A stretch of DNA of 64,000 nucleotides from Paraburkholderia edwinii (GTDB lineage Bacteria > Pseudomonadota > Gammaproteobacteria > Burkholderiales > Burkholderiaceae). The notes below the pieces were generated by a model. The model did not search any database, was not told the origin of the DNA, and worked only from the letters and a program-made list of their open reading frames with translations. The DNA is taken from contig NZ_CP080095.1 in assembly GCF_019428685.1 (NCBI RefSeq), forward strand, positions 62,001 through 126,000. Reading direction: 5' to 3'. This document shows, piece after piece, positions 26,840 through 37,038 of the stretch (its first letter is position 1; each line of letters begins with the position of its first letter). Both the position numbers and the translations under genes were made by a program.

Positions 26840-27444
26840 GTAAGTCTCCAGTTTCGGTCCCAAATCAACGTAATCGCCCTTGTGCCCCGCGTCCTTCACG
26901 TGTCGCTCAAATCCCGTGGACGACTGCGCCGGATGCATCGTTATGCACTTGGCAAGTACGTCAACCAGCCTGTTTGTGGCAGGCGGTCTTCGTACCAGCG
27001 CGCAAGTGTAGGCCATCAAATTAATTTGTGGGGTTTTTTTGAGTAAGTGGGATCACTACCAATAGCGTTTATCCCACATCATCGACGATGCACCGCTTTA
27101 GACTGCTCTGAAGCGTCTGCTGGAGCACGGTTTCCGCTGGGTTTCTAAAGATGCGCTTCAAAACGCCGTTAATAGACAATCGCCTCGACGATGCCCGCTT
27201 GTTGCGTCCGCAAGCTAAGACGCAATCCGAAACATTTTGGCGATTCGTGACTAAAACAGTGATGCCGCCATCGGATAATCGACACGCCGCGCCGTTTCAA
27301 TCCGCTTACGGAAAAACCCTCATGCGCCGCGCCCAGCTTGCCAGTGCCGTTTAACTGTCACTGCAGCGTGCCTTTTTTGGTGGCAAACTGGGCGCCGTTT
27401 TTCGGCCAAGCCTTTGGCCCACCGCTTCATTGAGGAGAATGCAC
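26840..27444. other. Divergent control region, about 605 bp, no gene
   Basis: It lies between the divergent binding-protein and dienelactone-hydrolase genes. It is AT-richer near 27010-27260. A 67-codon frame at 27151-27354 has no family signature. Promoters for both genes must lie here but none stands out. Confidence 0.5.
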
Positions 27445-28143
27445 GTGAGCGTCACTTCCCGTTGGATCGATATTCCCGCCGGCGCCGATAGTTTCGGCGC
27501 CTATCTGGCGTTGCCCAAGAGTGGTAAAGGGCCTGCCGTCATCATCATTCAGGAAATCTTCGGCGTGAACGGCCATATCCGCGCCGTCGCCGAGCAATAT
27601 GCGCAGGACGGTTACGTCGCCATCGCGCCGGACATTTTCTGGCGCACGCAGCCGCGCGTCGAACTGACCTACGCCGGTGCCGATCGCGACAAGGGCATCG
27701 AACTGCTGCAAAAGACCAACGTCGATCTCGCCGTTGCCGACGTCGGCGCGACCGCCGCCGCGCTGCGCGCCATGCCTGAAGTAACCGGCAAGGTCGCGGC
27801 AATCGGCTACTGCTTCGGCGGCCGGCTCGCGTATCTGGCCGCTGCGCAAGGCACGGTAGACGTCGCAGTCGCGTACTACGGCGGCGGTATCCAGAACCAG
27901 CTCGATCTCGCACCGAAGATCAAGGCGCCGATGCAATTCCACTACGGCGAACTCGACTCGGGCATTCCGATGTCGGCAGTCGGTCAGGTCAAGGAACGCT
28001 TTGCCGGCCGCGACGACGTCGAATTCCATATCTATCCGAACGCCGATCACGGTTTCAACTGCACCGATCGCGCAAGCTATCACCAGCATTCGGCCGCGCT
28101 CGCGCATGGCCGCACACTTACGTTCCTCGGCGAACGCCTGTAA
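27445..28143 (+). CDS. Dienelactone hydrolase family protein
   Basis: The protein of about 232 residues has the DLH alpha/beta fold with the triad Cys (GYCFGGRLAYL), Asp (GELDSGIP) and His (NADHGFNC), plus the Glu of IIQEIFGVN that shields the cysteine. Such enzymes open dienelactone in chlorocatechol breakdown or act on other small esters. No chlorocatechol genes are nearby. A GTG at 27445 is seven bases after GAGGAG and is preferred. The ATG at 27439 and TTG at 27430 are in frame but too close to the ribosome site. Confidence 0.92.
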   Translation: MSVTSRWIDIPAGADSFGAYLALPKSGKGPAVIIIQEIFGVNGHIRAVAEQYAQDGYVAIAPDIFWRTQPRVELTYAGADRDKGIELLQKTNVDLAVADVGATAAALRAMPEVTGKVAAIGYCFGGRLAYLAAAQGTVDVAVAYYGGGIQNQLDLAPKIKAPMQFHYGELDSGIPMSAVGQVKERFAGRDDVEFHIYPNADHGFNCTDRASYHQHSAALAHGRTLTFLGERL

Positions 28144-28215
28144 ACATCTTCCTTCCGATAAGCTTGTCGTTGCGGCGCGCACCACGCGCGCCGCTTATCG
28201 GGGGACGCTCAAGCC

Positions 28216-29721
28216 GTGCAATCCGACTACCTTTCCCACGACGCCATCGGCCTTGCCGAGCTCGTCAAAAAACGCGAAGTCAGCGCGCGTGAACTGATCG
28301 ACGCCGCGATTGCACGCGCCGAAGCCGCGAACCCCGCGATCAATGCGATCGTGCTGAAGGACTACGACGCGGCACGCCGCCGCGCGTCGCGCGAACGCGC
28401 CGATGGCGGCAGTCCCGATCATCTCGGCGCGGGACCGCTCGCAGGCGTTCCTTATCTGATCAAAGACCTGTTTACCCCGGTCGCGGGGCTGCGGATGTCG
28501 CTCGGCAGCCGCCATTACCGGCATTTCGTGCCCGCCGAAGACGCACCGCTGATTGCGCGTACGCGTGCGGCCGGCCTCAATATCTTCGGCAAGACAAATA
28601 CGCCTGAGATCGGCCTGATGCCTTATACGGAGCCCGAACTGTTCGGCCCGTGCCGCAACCCGTGGAGTCTCGATCACACGCCGGGTGGTTCGAGCGGCGG
28701 CGCGGCCGCGGCGGTCGCGGCCGGCATCGTGCCGCTTGCGCATGCAAGCGACGGCGGCGGCTCGATCCGCATTCCGGCGTCGTGCTGCGGCCTGTTCGGG
28801 CTCAAGCCATCGCGCGGGCGCCAGCCGCTCGCGGGCGAGCCGGCGCCTGGCGATATGGGCGTTGAGCATGCCGTGTCGCGCAGCGTGCGCGACAGTGCGT
28901 TGCTGCTCGATCTGACATCCGGCCATGCCGACCAGCCGCCCGGCTCGCCGGGCACGTTCCTCGGCGCGCTTGCCGAATCGCACGGTAAACCGCTGCATAT
29001 CGCCTACGTGACGGACCCGATGTTCGCGCACACGCTCTCGGCCGATGCGCGCGCCGCACTCGACGATGCCGCGCAACTCGCGCAATCGCTCGGTCACCGG
29101 ATCGAACCGGTCTCGCTCGGCATCGACTTCGGCACGGTGCGCAGCGCATTCCTCGCGATGTATTCAGTCAGCGCCGAAGCAGTCGTGTTCGACGCCGATC
29201 GCATTACCGGGCGCAAACCCGCGCGCGACGAATTCGAAGTGTCGACGTGGACGATGGCGCACATCGGCCGCAAGTTTGGCGAACGCCTGCTGCCGGCCGC
29301 GCTCGAAGAACAGCGCAAGCTGACGGCGAAACTCACCGATCTGCTGAATCGCTTCGACGTGCTGCTGTGCGCGACGCTCGCGGCGGCGCCGATCAAGATC
29401 GGCGAGATGAAACCGACTGCGTTCGAGACAATGCAGATGCGCGTGGTGACGACGCTGCGCATCGAAGCGCTGATGAAACGGCTGTTGGCCGAAGCGTCGG
29501 ATAAAGCATTCGCGTGGGCCGGCTGCACGGAAGTCTTCAATATGACAGGGCAGCCCGCGATGTCGGTGCCGCTTTACTGGAATGGGCGCGGCCTGCCGAT
29601 CGGCGTGCAGTTCGCGACTCGCAACGGCGGCGAAGCGACCTTGTTCCGGCTCGCCGCGCAACTCGAAGCGGCGCGCCCGTGGTTCAACCGACGCCCGCCG
29701 CTGATGCCGGCAAGCGAGTAG
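28216..29721 (+). CDS. Amidase signature family enzyme
   Basis: The 501-residue protein has the amidase signature with the Ser-cisSer-Lys triad: Lys in [12 protein letters not shown] and the serines in [26 protein letters not shown]. It cleaves amide bonds; the substrate is not evident. The GTG start at 28216 gives [17 protein letters not shown], the usual N-terminus. The gap to the hydrolase gene is 72 bp, so they may form one transcript. Confidence 0.92.
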   Translation: MQSDYLSHDAIGLAELVKKREVSARELIDAAIARAEAANPAINAIVLKDYDAARRRASRERADGGSPDHLGAGPLAGVPYLIKDLFTPVAGLRMSLGSRHYRHFVPAEDAPLIARTRAAGLNIFGKTNTPEIGLMPYTEPELFGPCRNPWSLDHTPGGSSGGAAAAVAAGIVPLAHASDGGGSIRIPASCCGLFGLKPSRGRQPLAGEPAPGDMGVEHAVSRSVRDSALLLDLTSGHADQPPGSPGTFLGALAESHGKPLHIAYVTDPMFAHTLSADARAALDDAAQLAQSLGHRIEPVSLGIDFGTVRSAFLAMYSVSAEAVVFDADRITGRKPARDEFEVSTWTMAHIGRKFGERLLPAALEEQRKLTAKLTDLLNRFDVLLCATLAAAPIKIGEMKPTAFETMQMRVVTTLRIEALMKRLLAEASDKAFAWAGCTEVFNMTGQPAMSVPLYWNGRGLPIGVQFATRNGGEATLFRLAAQLEAARPWFNRRPPLMPASE

Positions 29722-29860
29722 CTCGGGGCACGGCCACCAACGTTTTGACACCACCGCGCGCAATTGCGTGAACTTACGCCCGTTCGCGCGCGGTTCGCGT
29801 ATCCCACCGTTGCGCGCACGCGCTCCCACGCGTCAATAACGCGCTCCAATAGCACGCCTA

Positions 29861-31153
29861 TCACGCGGGCTTGCGCATCGCGTCGAGGTCCGCATGACGT
29901 CCCGCCGGGATGCAGGCCACCGACACGATCGACAGCGCGAGACCGGCCATCACGTAATACGTCGGCGCGAGCGGCGAACCTGTTTCCTTGATGAGCCACG
30001 TCACGACGAACTGCCCGAAACCGCCGAACAGCATGACCGCGACGTTATAGGCAAGCGAAAGACCGATCGAGCGCACATTCGCCGGAAAGAGCTCGGCCAT
30101 CATCGCGCCGAACGGCCCGTAGTAGCCCGACAGCGTAACGGACAGAACGGCTTGCACAAGAATCAGCTTCGATACGCTCGGCGCGCCTTCGAGCCATACG
30201 AAAAGCGGATAGATAAGCACCAGCGTGAGAACGAGCGACCACAGCGACAAACCCTTGCGCCCGATCCGGTCGGACCATGCGCCGGCCACCGGCGAAAGAA
30301 TCATGAGCAGCAGATTGCCGACGATCACCGCCGTGAACGATTCGCCATAAGGCAATTTCAGTTGCTTGACCGCGAAGGTCGGCAGATAGCTGATCAACAC
30401 ATAGATCGTGACCGTCAACGCGATCACCGAGCCGAGTCCGCAGATCAGGTCGCGGCTGTGGTGCGTGAACAGTTCGCCGAGCGTCGCGCGCCGCGCGTTC
30501 TGCTTCGCGTGCAGAAACGCTTCCGAATCGGCGAGATTGCGGCGGATATAAAAGCCGATCGGCCCGATCACGAGACCGAGTATGAACGGCACGCGCCAGC
30601 CCCACGAAATCAGCGCATCGTGCGGCAGCCCGCGCGTCACCGCCGCGCCGACCACCGCGCCGAGCAGCAGCGCCGCCGCCTGGCTCGACATCTGCCAGCT
30701 GCCGTAAAAGCCGCGCTTCGAAAACGGCGCGGCCTCGATCAGCAACGCCGTCGAACTGCCGAACTCACCGCCCGCCGAGAAGCCCTGCAGCAAGCGCCCG
30801 ACCACGATCAGGATCGGCCCGCCGATGCCGATCGCCGAATAGGGCGGCGCGATGGCGAGCAGCAGAATGCCGAGCGTCATCAATGCGATCACGGCGGAAA
30901 GCGCGGCTTTCCGGCCTGCGCGGTCGGCATAGAGCCCGAGCACGATGCCGCCGACCGGCCGCATGCAGAACGCGACGCCGAAGCTTGCGGTGGTGAGCAG
31001 GAGCGACGAATAGTCGTTGCTGGTGGGGAAGAAAAGCTCCGCGATGACCACCGTCAGAAGACCGAACACGGTGAAGTCGTACCACTCGAGCGCGTTGCCG
31101 ATGACGGCAGCCGTGACCGCCCGGGCGTTGAGCTTTCTGGATGCTGATGCCAT
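29861..31153 (-). CDS. MFS transporter of the metabolite:H+ symporter (MHS) type
   Basis: The protein of about 430 residues has twelve membrane segments and the MHS start ALEWYDFTVFGLL, the loop LYADRAGRKAALS and RLLQGFSAGGEFGSSTALL. These are hallmarks of ProP/ShiA-type carriers for osmolytes, shikimate or carboxylates. The start at 31153 follows GGAGAG. The 19 residues upstream in the frame are not conserved in type. It stands alone between convergent neighbours. Confidence 0.93.
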   Translation of the reverse strand: MASASRKLNARAVTAAVIGNALEWYDFTVFGLLTVVIAELFFPTSNDYSSLLLTTASFGVAFCMRPVGGIVLGLYADRAGRKAALSAVIALMTLGILLLAIAPPYSAIGIGGPILIVVGRLLQGFSAGGEFGSSTALLIEAAPFSKRGFYGSWQMSSQAAALLLGAVVGAAVTRGLPHDALISWGWRVPFILGLVIGPIGFYIRRNLADSEAFLHAKQNARRATLGELFTHHSRDLICGLGSVIALTVTIYVLISYLPTFAVKQLKLPYGESFTAVIVGNLLLMILSPVAGAWSDRIGRKGLSLWSLVLTLVLIYPLFVWLEGAPSVSKLILVQAVLSVTLSGYYGPFGAMMAELFPANVRSIGLSLAYNVAVMLFGGFGQFVVTWLIKETGSPLAPTYYVMAGLALSIVSVACIPAGRHADLDAMRKPA

Positions 31154-31221
31154 CGAGTCTCTCCGGCCTGCACGTTTGAAGTTTGGACGCGAGTGTAAAG
31201 AGCGCTTCATGCGTTTTCAAG

Positions 31222-31261
31222 AAAAAAAACGTCCGTCGCGTAGTACGCAACGGACGTTTTT
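31222..31261 (-). terminator. Intrinsic terminator of the HiPIP gene
   Basis: An 11-bp stem (AAAACGTCCGT / ACGGACGTTTT) with a 13-base loop. On the minus strand it is followed by a run of T. It lies about 90 bp past the HiPIP stop codon. Confidence 0.9.
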
Positions 31262-31353
31262 CGGACTTCGGACTTCGGCCGGTCAGCCGGTAACCGGCCC
31301 GCAAGCACCGGAGTTAACGCTAACTGCCTGAACCTCGCTGCTGCTGACGGCGC

Positions 31354-31665
31354 TCAGGCCTTCTTGTTGTATGCGCTGCACCAGCCCTTCGCGGCGACCT
31401 GCTTACCCGCGAACATCGGGCAGGGTGCGAATGCGTCGGTCGGTTTGCCCTGGTAGAAGCTGCAGTTGCCGCAGTCTTCGCCGGCGGCGTATTTCGCGTA
31501 CTTGGCCTTGTCGACTTGCGATGCGTCCATCTTGTAGCCAAGCGCCTGGGCGGTCGGCTCGCTTTCGGCGACCTTCGGTGCATCGGCCAGCGCCTCGCGC
31601 GACAGCGCGAGCGCCGACACGGCGCCGATACTCGTGATCAGAAACGTACGACGGGATGATTTCAT
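31354..31665 (-). CDS. High-potential iron-sulfur protein (HiPIP), Tat-exported
   Basis: The 103-residue precursor has a twin-arginine signal (SSRRTFLITSIGAVSALAL). Its mature domain has four cysteines in the HiPIP spacing (CGNCSFYQG, APCPMF, GWCSAYNKKA), which hold one 4Fe-4S cluster. HiPIPs are periplasmic one-electron carriers. The start at 31665 is the only one giving a Tat signal. Longer frames upstream belong to an unrelated shadow. Confidence 0.95.
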   Translation of the reverse strand: MKSSRRTFLITSIGAVSALALSREALADAPKVAESEPTAQALGYKMDASQVDKAKYAKYAAGEDCGNCSFYQGKPTDAFAPCPMFAGKQVAAKGWCSAYNKKA

Positions 31666-31937
31666 GGGGACTCGCTCCGTTATGTCTTGATCCGTGATCC
31701 TGGATTGATCCGCCGTTCTGTCGACAGCGGTCCCCAAGCATAGCAATGAAGCCGGCGCGCGGGAGGCTTCAATGCCGGACATAAGCAAATGCGCAGCGGA
31801 GATTTCACGGCCCCGAGCAGGCCGCGGCGAACACGATGAGCACCGCACGCGGCGTCGCGAGAGGAAGATGCGGGAAGATAGACACGGGTGTCGCGCTTGC
31901 CTGCGACAGATGGACGCAGGCAAGCGCGCAAGCCTTG

Positions 31938-33062
31938 TTACGCGCGCCCCACCAGCTCGCAGACGCGCTGCGCGATCGCAAGCGATGCCGTGAGCCCCGG
32001 CGACTCTATGCCGAACAGATTCACGAGCCCGCGTACGCCGTGCGCCGCCGCGCCTTGAATCAGGAAATCGGCGGCGGGTTCGCCTGGGCCGGACAACTTC
32101 GGCCGTATACCCGCGTACGCGGGTTGCAAGGCCTGATCGGGCAGGTCCGGCCAATACGCGCGAATGGCCGCGTAAAACGAATCGGCACGGCGCGGGTCGA
32201 CGTCGTAATTGATCGAATCGACCCATTCGACGTCCGGGCCGAAACGCGCCTGGCCGCCGAGATCGATCGTCAGATGCACGCCAAGACCCGCGTCGTTCGG
32301 CATCGGATAGATAAGCCGGCTAAACGGCGCGCGCCCCGACATGCTGAAGTAGTTGCCGCGCGCGAAATAAAGCGGCGGTACATAACGCGGATTCAAGCCG
32401 CGAATCTTGCGCGCCAGCGCGTTCGCGTACAGGCCCGCGCTGTTGATCACGCAGGCTGCGCCGATCGTCGTCGGCGCGGCGCCGCCGACCGTGACGGTAA
32501 AGCGCCCGCTCGATGCTTCGATTGATTCGACCGGCGCATGAAATGCGAGCACCGCGCCGTCGCGTTCGGCATCGCCCTGGTACGCGAGCATCAACTGATG
32601 ACTATCGACGATGCCCGTTTGCGGTGAAAACACGGCATCGACGCATTCGAGCGCGGGCTCGAGTTCCTGCGCTTCCGCGCCGCTGATACGCATGAGATCG
32701 AGCACGCCGTTTTCACGGCCGCGCGCGAGGATGGTTTCAAGCTGCGGAATCTGGTTGCGCGCGGTCGCAACGAGCAGCTTGCCGCAGCGCTGATGCGGCA
32801 CACCGCGCGCCGCACAGTATTCATAGAGAAGCTCGCGGCCACGCACGCACAGCGCGGCCTTTTGCGAGCCGCGCGGATAGTAGATGCCCGCGTGGATGAC
32901 CTCGCTATTACGCGAGCTCGTTCCCACGCCGATCGCCTCGGCCGCTTCGAGCACGATCACCTCGCGCCCGCGCGCCGCCAGCGCGCGAGCCACTGCGAGA
33001 CCGATCACGCCGGCACCGATCACCACACATTCGATTTGATCCATATTCGTTGACGCGGCCAT
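31938..33062 (-). CDS. FAD-dependent oxidoreductase, L-2-hydroxyglutarate dehydrogenase-like
   Basis: The 374-residue protein opens with a Rossmann motif ([21 protein letters not shown]) and shows [21 protein letters not shown], typical of LhgO-type dehydrogenases. It ends in the second FAD contact ([20 protein letters not shown]). These enzymes oxidise 2-hydroxy acids and pass electrons to the membrane quinone pool. The start may be 33062 or 33044 (MDQIECVV). The latter gives the tighter N-terminus. It stands alone. Confidence 0.92.
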   Translation of the reverse strand: MAASTNMDQIECVVIGAGVIGLAVARALAARGREVIVLEAAEAIGVGTSSRNSEVIHAGIYYPRGSQKAALCVRGRELLYEYCAARGVPHQRCGKLLVATARNQIPQLETILARGRENGVLDLMRISGAEAQELEPALECVDAVFSPQTGIVDSHQLMLAYQGDAERDGAVLAFHAPVESIEASSGRFTVTVGGAAPTTIGAACVINSAGLYANALARKIRGLNPRYVPPLYFARGNYFSMSGRAPFSRLIYPMPNDAGLGVHLTIDLGGQARFGPDVEWVDSINYDVDPRRADSFYAAIRAYWPDLPDQALQPAYAGIRPKLSGPGEPAADFLIQGAAAHGVRGLVNLFGIESPGLTASLAIAQRVCELVGRA

Positions 33063-33612
33063 TCATGCACCGCGTTTTGCCTCGTCCACCCGGTGAAGAT
33101 GAAGATCGCGTACGGTCACGGCAAAATTGTACGACGGCTCCAGAGACGCAAAAGCCCGAAGCCGGAGACGGCTGCGGGCATGGCGATCTTCAACGCTCTA
33201 TCACACTACACCAGCGTTGACGGAGTGTACGCCGTCATCGCCGCTCATGTGTGGTTTAGCCGACCAACCCGATGATCCGCGCTTCTTCGTGCTTCGCGCT
33301 TTTGCATGCGTTCGACGCGCGTTTGACGCGTGCCGGACGCATAAGCATCAACGGCAATCGTTTGCGCGAACACGGACTGAACCTTTTGCGTCGATCGCGA
33401 ATATGCAGAGGCATTGCACATCGCCACGCTATCGCGATTCTTGCGTCCATAAAAGGAATTAAACGCAGGAATTAAATGCCGAAATTAAACGCAGGAATCT
33501 GCGCGGAAACTAACCGGCCTCGCGCGGAGCCCACTTCGGACACGCACTCAGCGCCCCTTTACCGACGCCGCCGCGTTCGCTTTTCTACTCAACGCTTCGC
33601 CACGCGTTCGTC
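33063..33612. other. Gene-free stretch of about 550 bp with a 16-bp direct repeat
   Basis: No frame is convincing. AATTAAACGCAGGAAT occurs twice at 33457-33472 and 33483-33498, offset by 26 bp. The left part must hold the oxidoreductase promoter. The right part lies past the AAA ATPase stop. Confidence 0.5.
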
Positions 33613-34602
33613 TCACCCGCGGGCGCGAAAACCGATCGGCTTGCGTCGCGTCCGATGATCGAGCCGGATATCGCCCGCTTCGATCTGGTCGCGGCCGTCG
33701 ATGCGCGCGGCGCCGAAGCCGTTCAGAATCGCGCGGCGCATCTCGCGCGGCGAAGCGCGCTGCAATTGCTCGAGCGCCGCGTCGCACAGGCTCGCCGGAA
33801 AGCGCTGACCCCAGCCGTGAGCGCCGCGAATCTCGTCATAGATAGATTGCGCGATACGCCGCGCGCCGTCGCAATCGGGCGCCGGGATTTCGTAGACGTT
33901 CATCCGGTTCAGGATCGGCTCGGGAATCGCGCGCGCATCGTTGGCGGTGGCAATCCAGATCACGTGCTGCGCGTTGATCGGAATCTCCGCGAATTCGTCG
34001 ATAAAGGTCTGCGCGGTATCGTGCTCGAGCAGCGCATAGAGCGCGCCGAGCGGATCGTATTGCGAATCGCCGCTCGCCTTGTCGATTTCATCGACGGCGA
34101 TCACCGGGTTCGCGTAGCTACCGTGCACGAGCGCATCGAATACCTTGCCCGGCTTCGCGTTTTTCCATTGCGACGACGCGCCGGACAGAATCCACCCCGC
34201 CGTGAGCGCGCCCATCGCGACATAGTGATAAGACGTGCCGAGCATGCGCGCGAGTTGCCTGGCGAAATGCGTCTTGCCGATGCCCGGATCGCCGAGCAGC
34301 AGAATCGGCATCAGCTCGAGCCGGTCGTCGGTTTCGATGCATAGCGCGACCTGCCTGCGTACATCGTCGAGCGGTTCGGCGAAGTTCGGCAAGGTGCCGA
34401 TCAGATCGTCGATCGACGGCATCCGGTTCGGCTTGACGCAAAAACGCAGGTTGCCGATCTTCAGCATCTTTTCGTAGGTCGCGCGCAGGGCTTCGTTCGC
34501 GCTGTCGTTCAGATCGTTGAGCGCCGCTTCGACCTGATCGAGGTCGTACAGCTTGCTGAAGGACGCTACCGCGATCTCCTGTTTGACCATCGCCGTCGTC
34601 AT
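33613..34602 (-). CDS. AAA+ ATPase, Lon-like without protease domain
   Basis: The 329-residue protein is one AAA+ module: Walker A GDPGIGKTHFARQLA, Walker B PVIAVDEIDKA, sensor 1 IWIATANDARAIP and an arginine finger candidate in EPILNRMNVYEIP. It resembles the ATPase part of Lon, but no LonS protease domain or Lon N-domain is present. A partner protein is expected but none is adjacent. The start at 34602 follows a poor ribosome site. An ATG four codons further on is equally possible. Confidence 0.85.
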   Translation of the reverse strand: MTTAMVKQEIAVASFSKLYDLDQVEAALNDLNDSANEALRATYEKMLKIGNLRFCVKPNRMPSIDDLIGTLPNFAEPLDDVRRQVALCIETDDRLELMPILLLGDPGIGKTHFARQLARMLGTSYHYVAMGALTAGWILSGASSQWKNAKPGKVFDALVHGSYANPVIAVDEIDKASGDSQYDPLGALYALLEHDTAQTFIDEFAEIPINAQHVIWIATANDARAIPEPILNRMNVYEIPAPDCDGARRIAQSIYDEIRGAHGWGQRFPASLCDAALEQLQRASPREMRRAILNGFGAARIDGRDQIEAGDIRLDHRTRRKPIGFRARG

Positions 34603-34889
34603 GGCTCAACCCGTCGTGCAAATGTGTCGTGGATCTTGCTCGTTGTGCGGACGGCGCCAGCCGGCACCGTCCCGATTTCAGTGTAACGATGTGCGACGGG
34701 CTTGCAAGCCAGCAGCGGCGCGGGGTTGCTGCTAATACCGCTTGAACGCGCGGGACTGCGTCACAATTTGCAGGATATTGTTGCTGAACCCTGGCCGCGG
34801 ATCGGGGGTCAGAGAGGTTCTCGCCACCAGGCGTAAGATGATCGGCTGTCGGACAAAGCGCGGCCGCAACGATTCCGGAGACCCCATTC

Positions 34890-35408
34890 ATGTGGAAAAC
34901 CCGCATCGCCGCCGTATTGGTCTGTATGCCGATTTGTATGTCATCGATTGCATTCGCGCAGCAGTCCGCGACGAGCGCGCCGGTCGTGCAATGGCAGTTG
35001 CAGGTGATGCAGAACGGGCAGCAGATCGATTCGTTCGAAGGCACGACAACCGTCGGCCAGGCGCGTACGGACACGCACCATCATGTGGTGCAGCACAGCG
35101 TCGGCTGCAAGGACCAGCCGGCCGGCGATATCGACCTGCAGCGCACGCTGACCGTTTCGCCGATCGCGGCGGACGCGACGGGCGTGACGCTTGCGATCGA
35201 GGCTCAGGAAACGCTCGAAGACACGAGTACGCAGCGCACCTCGGCATCGGGATGCAAGATTCCGCCGCAGCCGCGACAGGTGAGCGCAAGCCATCCGGGC
35301 CTCAAGGCGAGCGGCAGCGACTGGACCAGCTGGACGCTCGTCGATAAAGACCCGCAGCTCGTTTATCGCGTACGCGCGAGCGTCGCCAGCAGCCCGGCAC
35401 AGCAATGA
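34890..35408 (+). CDS. Exported hypothetical protein
   Basis: The 172-residue protein has a clear signal peptide (MWKTRIAAVLVCMPICMSS, cleavage near AFA-QQ). The mature part has beta-sheet character with one HHH run and two cysteines (VGCKDQ and SGCKIP) that could form a disulfide. I do not recognise the family. The start at 34890 gives the signal peptide. The next gene follows after 19 bp, so the two may be co-transcribed. Confidence 0.75.
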   Translation: MWKTRIAAVLVCMPICMSSIAFAQQSATSAPVVQWQLQVMQNGQQIDSFEGTTTVGQARTDTHHHVVQHSVGCKDQPAGDIDLQRTLTVSPIAADATGVTLAIEAQETLEDTSTQRTSASGCKIPPQPRQVSASHPGLKASGSDWTSWTLVDKDPQLVYRVRASVASSPAQQ

Positions 35409-35427
35409 ACAACGTGGACAACGCGGA

Positions 35428-36297
35428 ATGCGAAACCCCGAAGAACTGATACGCGACCCCGCGCGGCAAAACGGTTCCGGCCTCGACAACCTGGAGCGCA
35501 ATGCGCCCGGCCCGGACATCGCGCTGCGCGACGAACCGAACCGCGACTTCATCGCGGTCAGCTGGAACCTGCACAAGGGCCGCTCGCCGCTCGGCTTCCA
35601 GGCATGGCAGGCGATGCAGCGCTGGGTGCAGTCGACGCACGCCGACGCCTACTTTTTGCAGGAGGCGATGGCGCGCCGCATGCCGGCGCCGGTGCTCGCG
35701 AGCAACTTCGGCGCGCCAATCGGCGAACCCACCGACGATATCTGGCATTGCCAGGCGACTGAAATCGCGCGCGCGCTCGAATTGCAGATCGCGCTGGGAA
35801 CCAATGTGTTCAAGCCGTCGTGGCGTCACGGCAATGCAATCCTGTCGCCGCATCCGCTCGATCTCGGCGGGCGCTGGGACATTTCCGCGCACCGTTTCGA
35901 ACGGCGCGGCCTGCTCGTCGCACGCGCCACCTTCGGGGGCCACTCGGTCACGCTGTTGTGCGCGCATCTCGCGCTCACGCGCCAGGCGCGCCTGCGCCAG
36001 ATGAACTGGATCGCCCACTGGATCGACAAGGAAGCGGCCGATGGCCCGCTCGTGCTCGCCGGCGACTTCAACGACTGGCGCAACGATTCGGTGCCGCTCT
36101 TCGCCGAACTGGGAATGAACGAGGTCGCCACGTTGCTCGGCGAATCGGGACGAACGTTTCCGGCGTTTTCGCCGGCGCTCGCGCTCGACAAGATGTTCGT
36201 GCGCGGCATGATGCCGGTCGAATGGATCCAGCCGGCGCAGGAGACCGCGTGGCTGTCCGATCATTTGCCTTATATGGCGCGCCTGCGAGTCGAATAG
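35428..36297 (+). CDS. Endonuclease/exonuclease/phosphatase (EEP) family protein
   Basis: The 289-residue protein has the EEP catalytic series: SWNLHKG, FLQEAMA, RHGNAILSP, LCAHLAL, AGDFNDWRND, LDKMFVRG and SDHLPYMARL. These coordinate a metal and cut a phosphodiester or phosphomonoester. The substrate (nucleic acid, lipid or sugar phosphate) cannot be told. No signal peptide is visible. It is joined directly to the LysE-type gene, stop to start with no gap. Confidence 0.9.
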   Translation: MRNPEELIRDPARQNGSGLDNLERNAPGPDIALRDEPNRDFIAVSWNLHKGRSPLGFQAWQAMQRWVQSTHADAYFLQEAMARRMPAPVLASNFGAPIGEPTDDIWHCQATEIARALELQIALGTNVFKPSWRHGNAILSPHPLDLGGRWDISAHRFERRGLLVARATFGGHSVTLLCAHLALTRQARLRQMNWIAHWIDKEAADGPLVLAGDFNDWRNDSVPLFAELGMNEVATLLGESGRTFPAFSPALALDKMFVRGMMPVEWIQPAQETAWLSDHLPYMARLRVE

Positions 36298-37038
36298 ATG
36301 GCAAGCCATCCCTATCTTCCGATCCTGCTGCAAATCGCAGCCGTCTACCTCGTCGCGCTGGTGAGTCCGGGCCCCAATTTCTTTATGATCACGCAGCTGT
36401 CGCTCGCGGGCAAACGCCGTTTGGGCGCCGCCTCGGCGCTTGGCGTCGGCATGGGTTCGACAGTCTGGGCGACGCTGGCGATGCTCGGCTTCGCCGCGGT
36501 GCTGCAAAAAATCGATTGGGTGTACAACGGAATTCGCATCGCCGGCGCGCTGTATCTGATCTATTTCGGGTTCAAGCTGCTGCGCTCGGGCATGCGGCGC
36601 ACGATAGGCACGATGGGCGCGATTGGTGCGAAGCACGGGAACGGCACGGAGGGTGCGACCGGCCACGCCGCGGTTGCCCCATCCGCGCTATCGGACATCT
36701 CACCGGACATACCCCCGGACATATCGCCCGCGGACGATGCCGGCGCTCACTTGCGCGCCTGGCGGCGCGGGCTCGTCACAAGCCTGACGAATCCGAAGTC
36801 GTGCGCGTTCTGGACCAGCGTGTTCGCGACGATGATGCCGACGCACGCGCCGCTCTGGTTCTGCGGCACCGTGCTCGCGACGATCTCGCTGATGTCGGCC
36901 GGCTGGTACGGCAGCGTCGCGTTGATGTTCGCGACCGAGCGCACGCAGCGCGGCTACCGCAAGCTGCGCCGGCCGATCGACGCACTATGCGGTGCGGCGC
37001 TGATCGGCCTTGGCGCAAAGCTCGCGGCGGAGCGCTAG
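36298..37038 (+). CDS. LysE/RhtB-type amino acid exporter
   Basis: The 246-residue protein has the RhtB start LVALVSPGPNFFMITQLSL and six membrane segments. TNPKSCAFWTSVFATMMP is the conserved second motif. A loop of about 55 residues between helices 3 and 4 is unusually long and repetitive (IGTMGAIGA, then DIPPDISPADD). Such proteins export amino acids such as threonine or homoserine lactone. The ATG immediately follows the stop of the EEP gene, so translation is coupled. Confidence 0.9.
   Translation: MASHPYLPILLQIAAVYLVALVSPGPNFFMITQLSLAGKRRLGAASALGVGMGSTVWATLAMLGFAAVLQKIDWVYNGIRIAGALYLIYFGFKLLRSGMRRTIGTMGAIGAKHGNGTEGATGHAAVAPSALSDISPDIPPDISPADDAGAHLRAWRRGLVTSLTNPKSCAFWTSVFATMMPTHAPLWFCGTVLATISLMSAGWYGSVALMFATERTQRGYRKLRRPIDALCGAALIGLGAKLAAER

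Noticed and set aside
27151..27354. 67-residue plus-strand frame before the dienelactone hydrolase gene
   Set aside because: No ribosome site of note, no motif and unusual composition. Probably chance.
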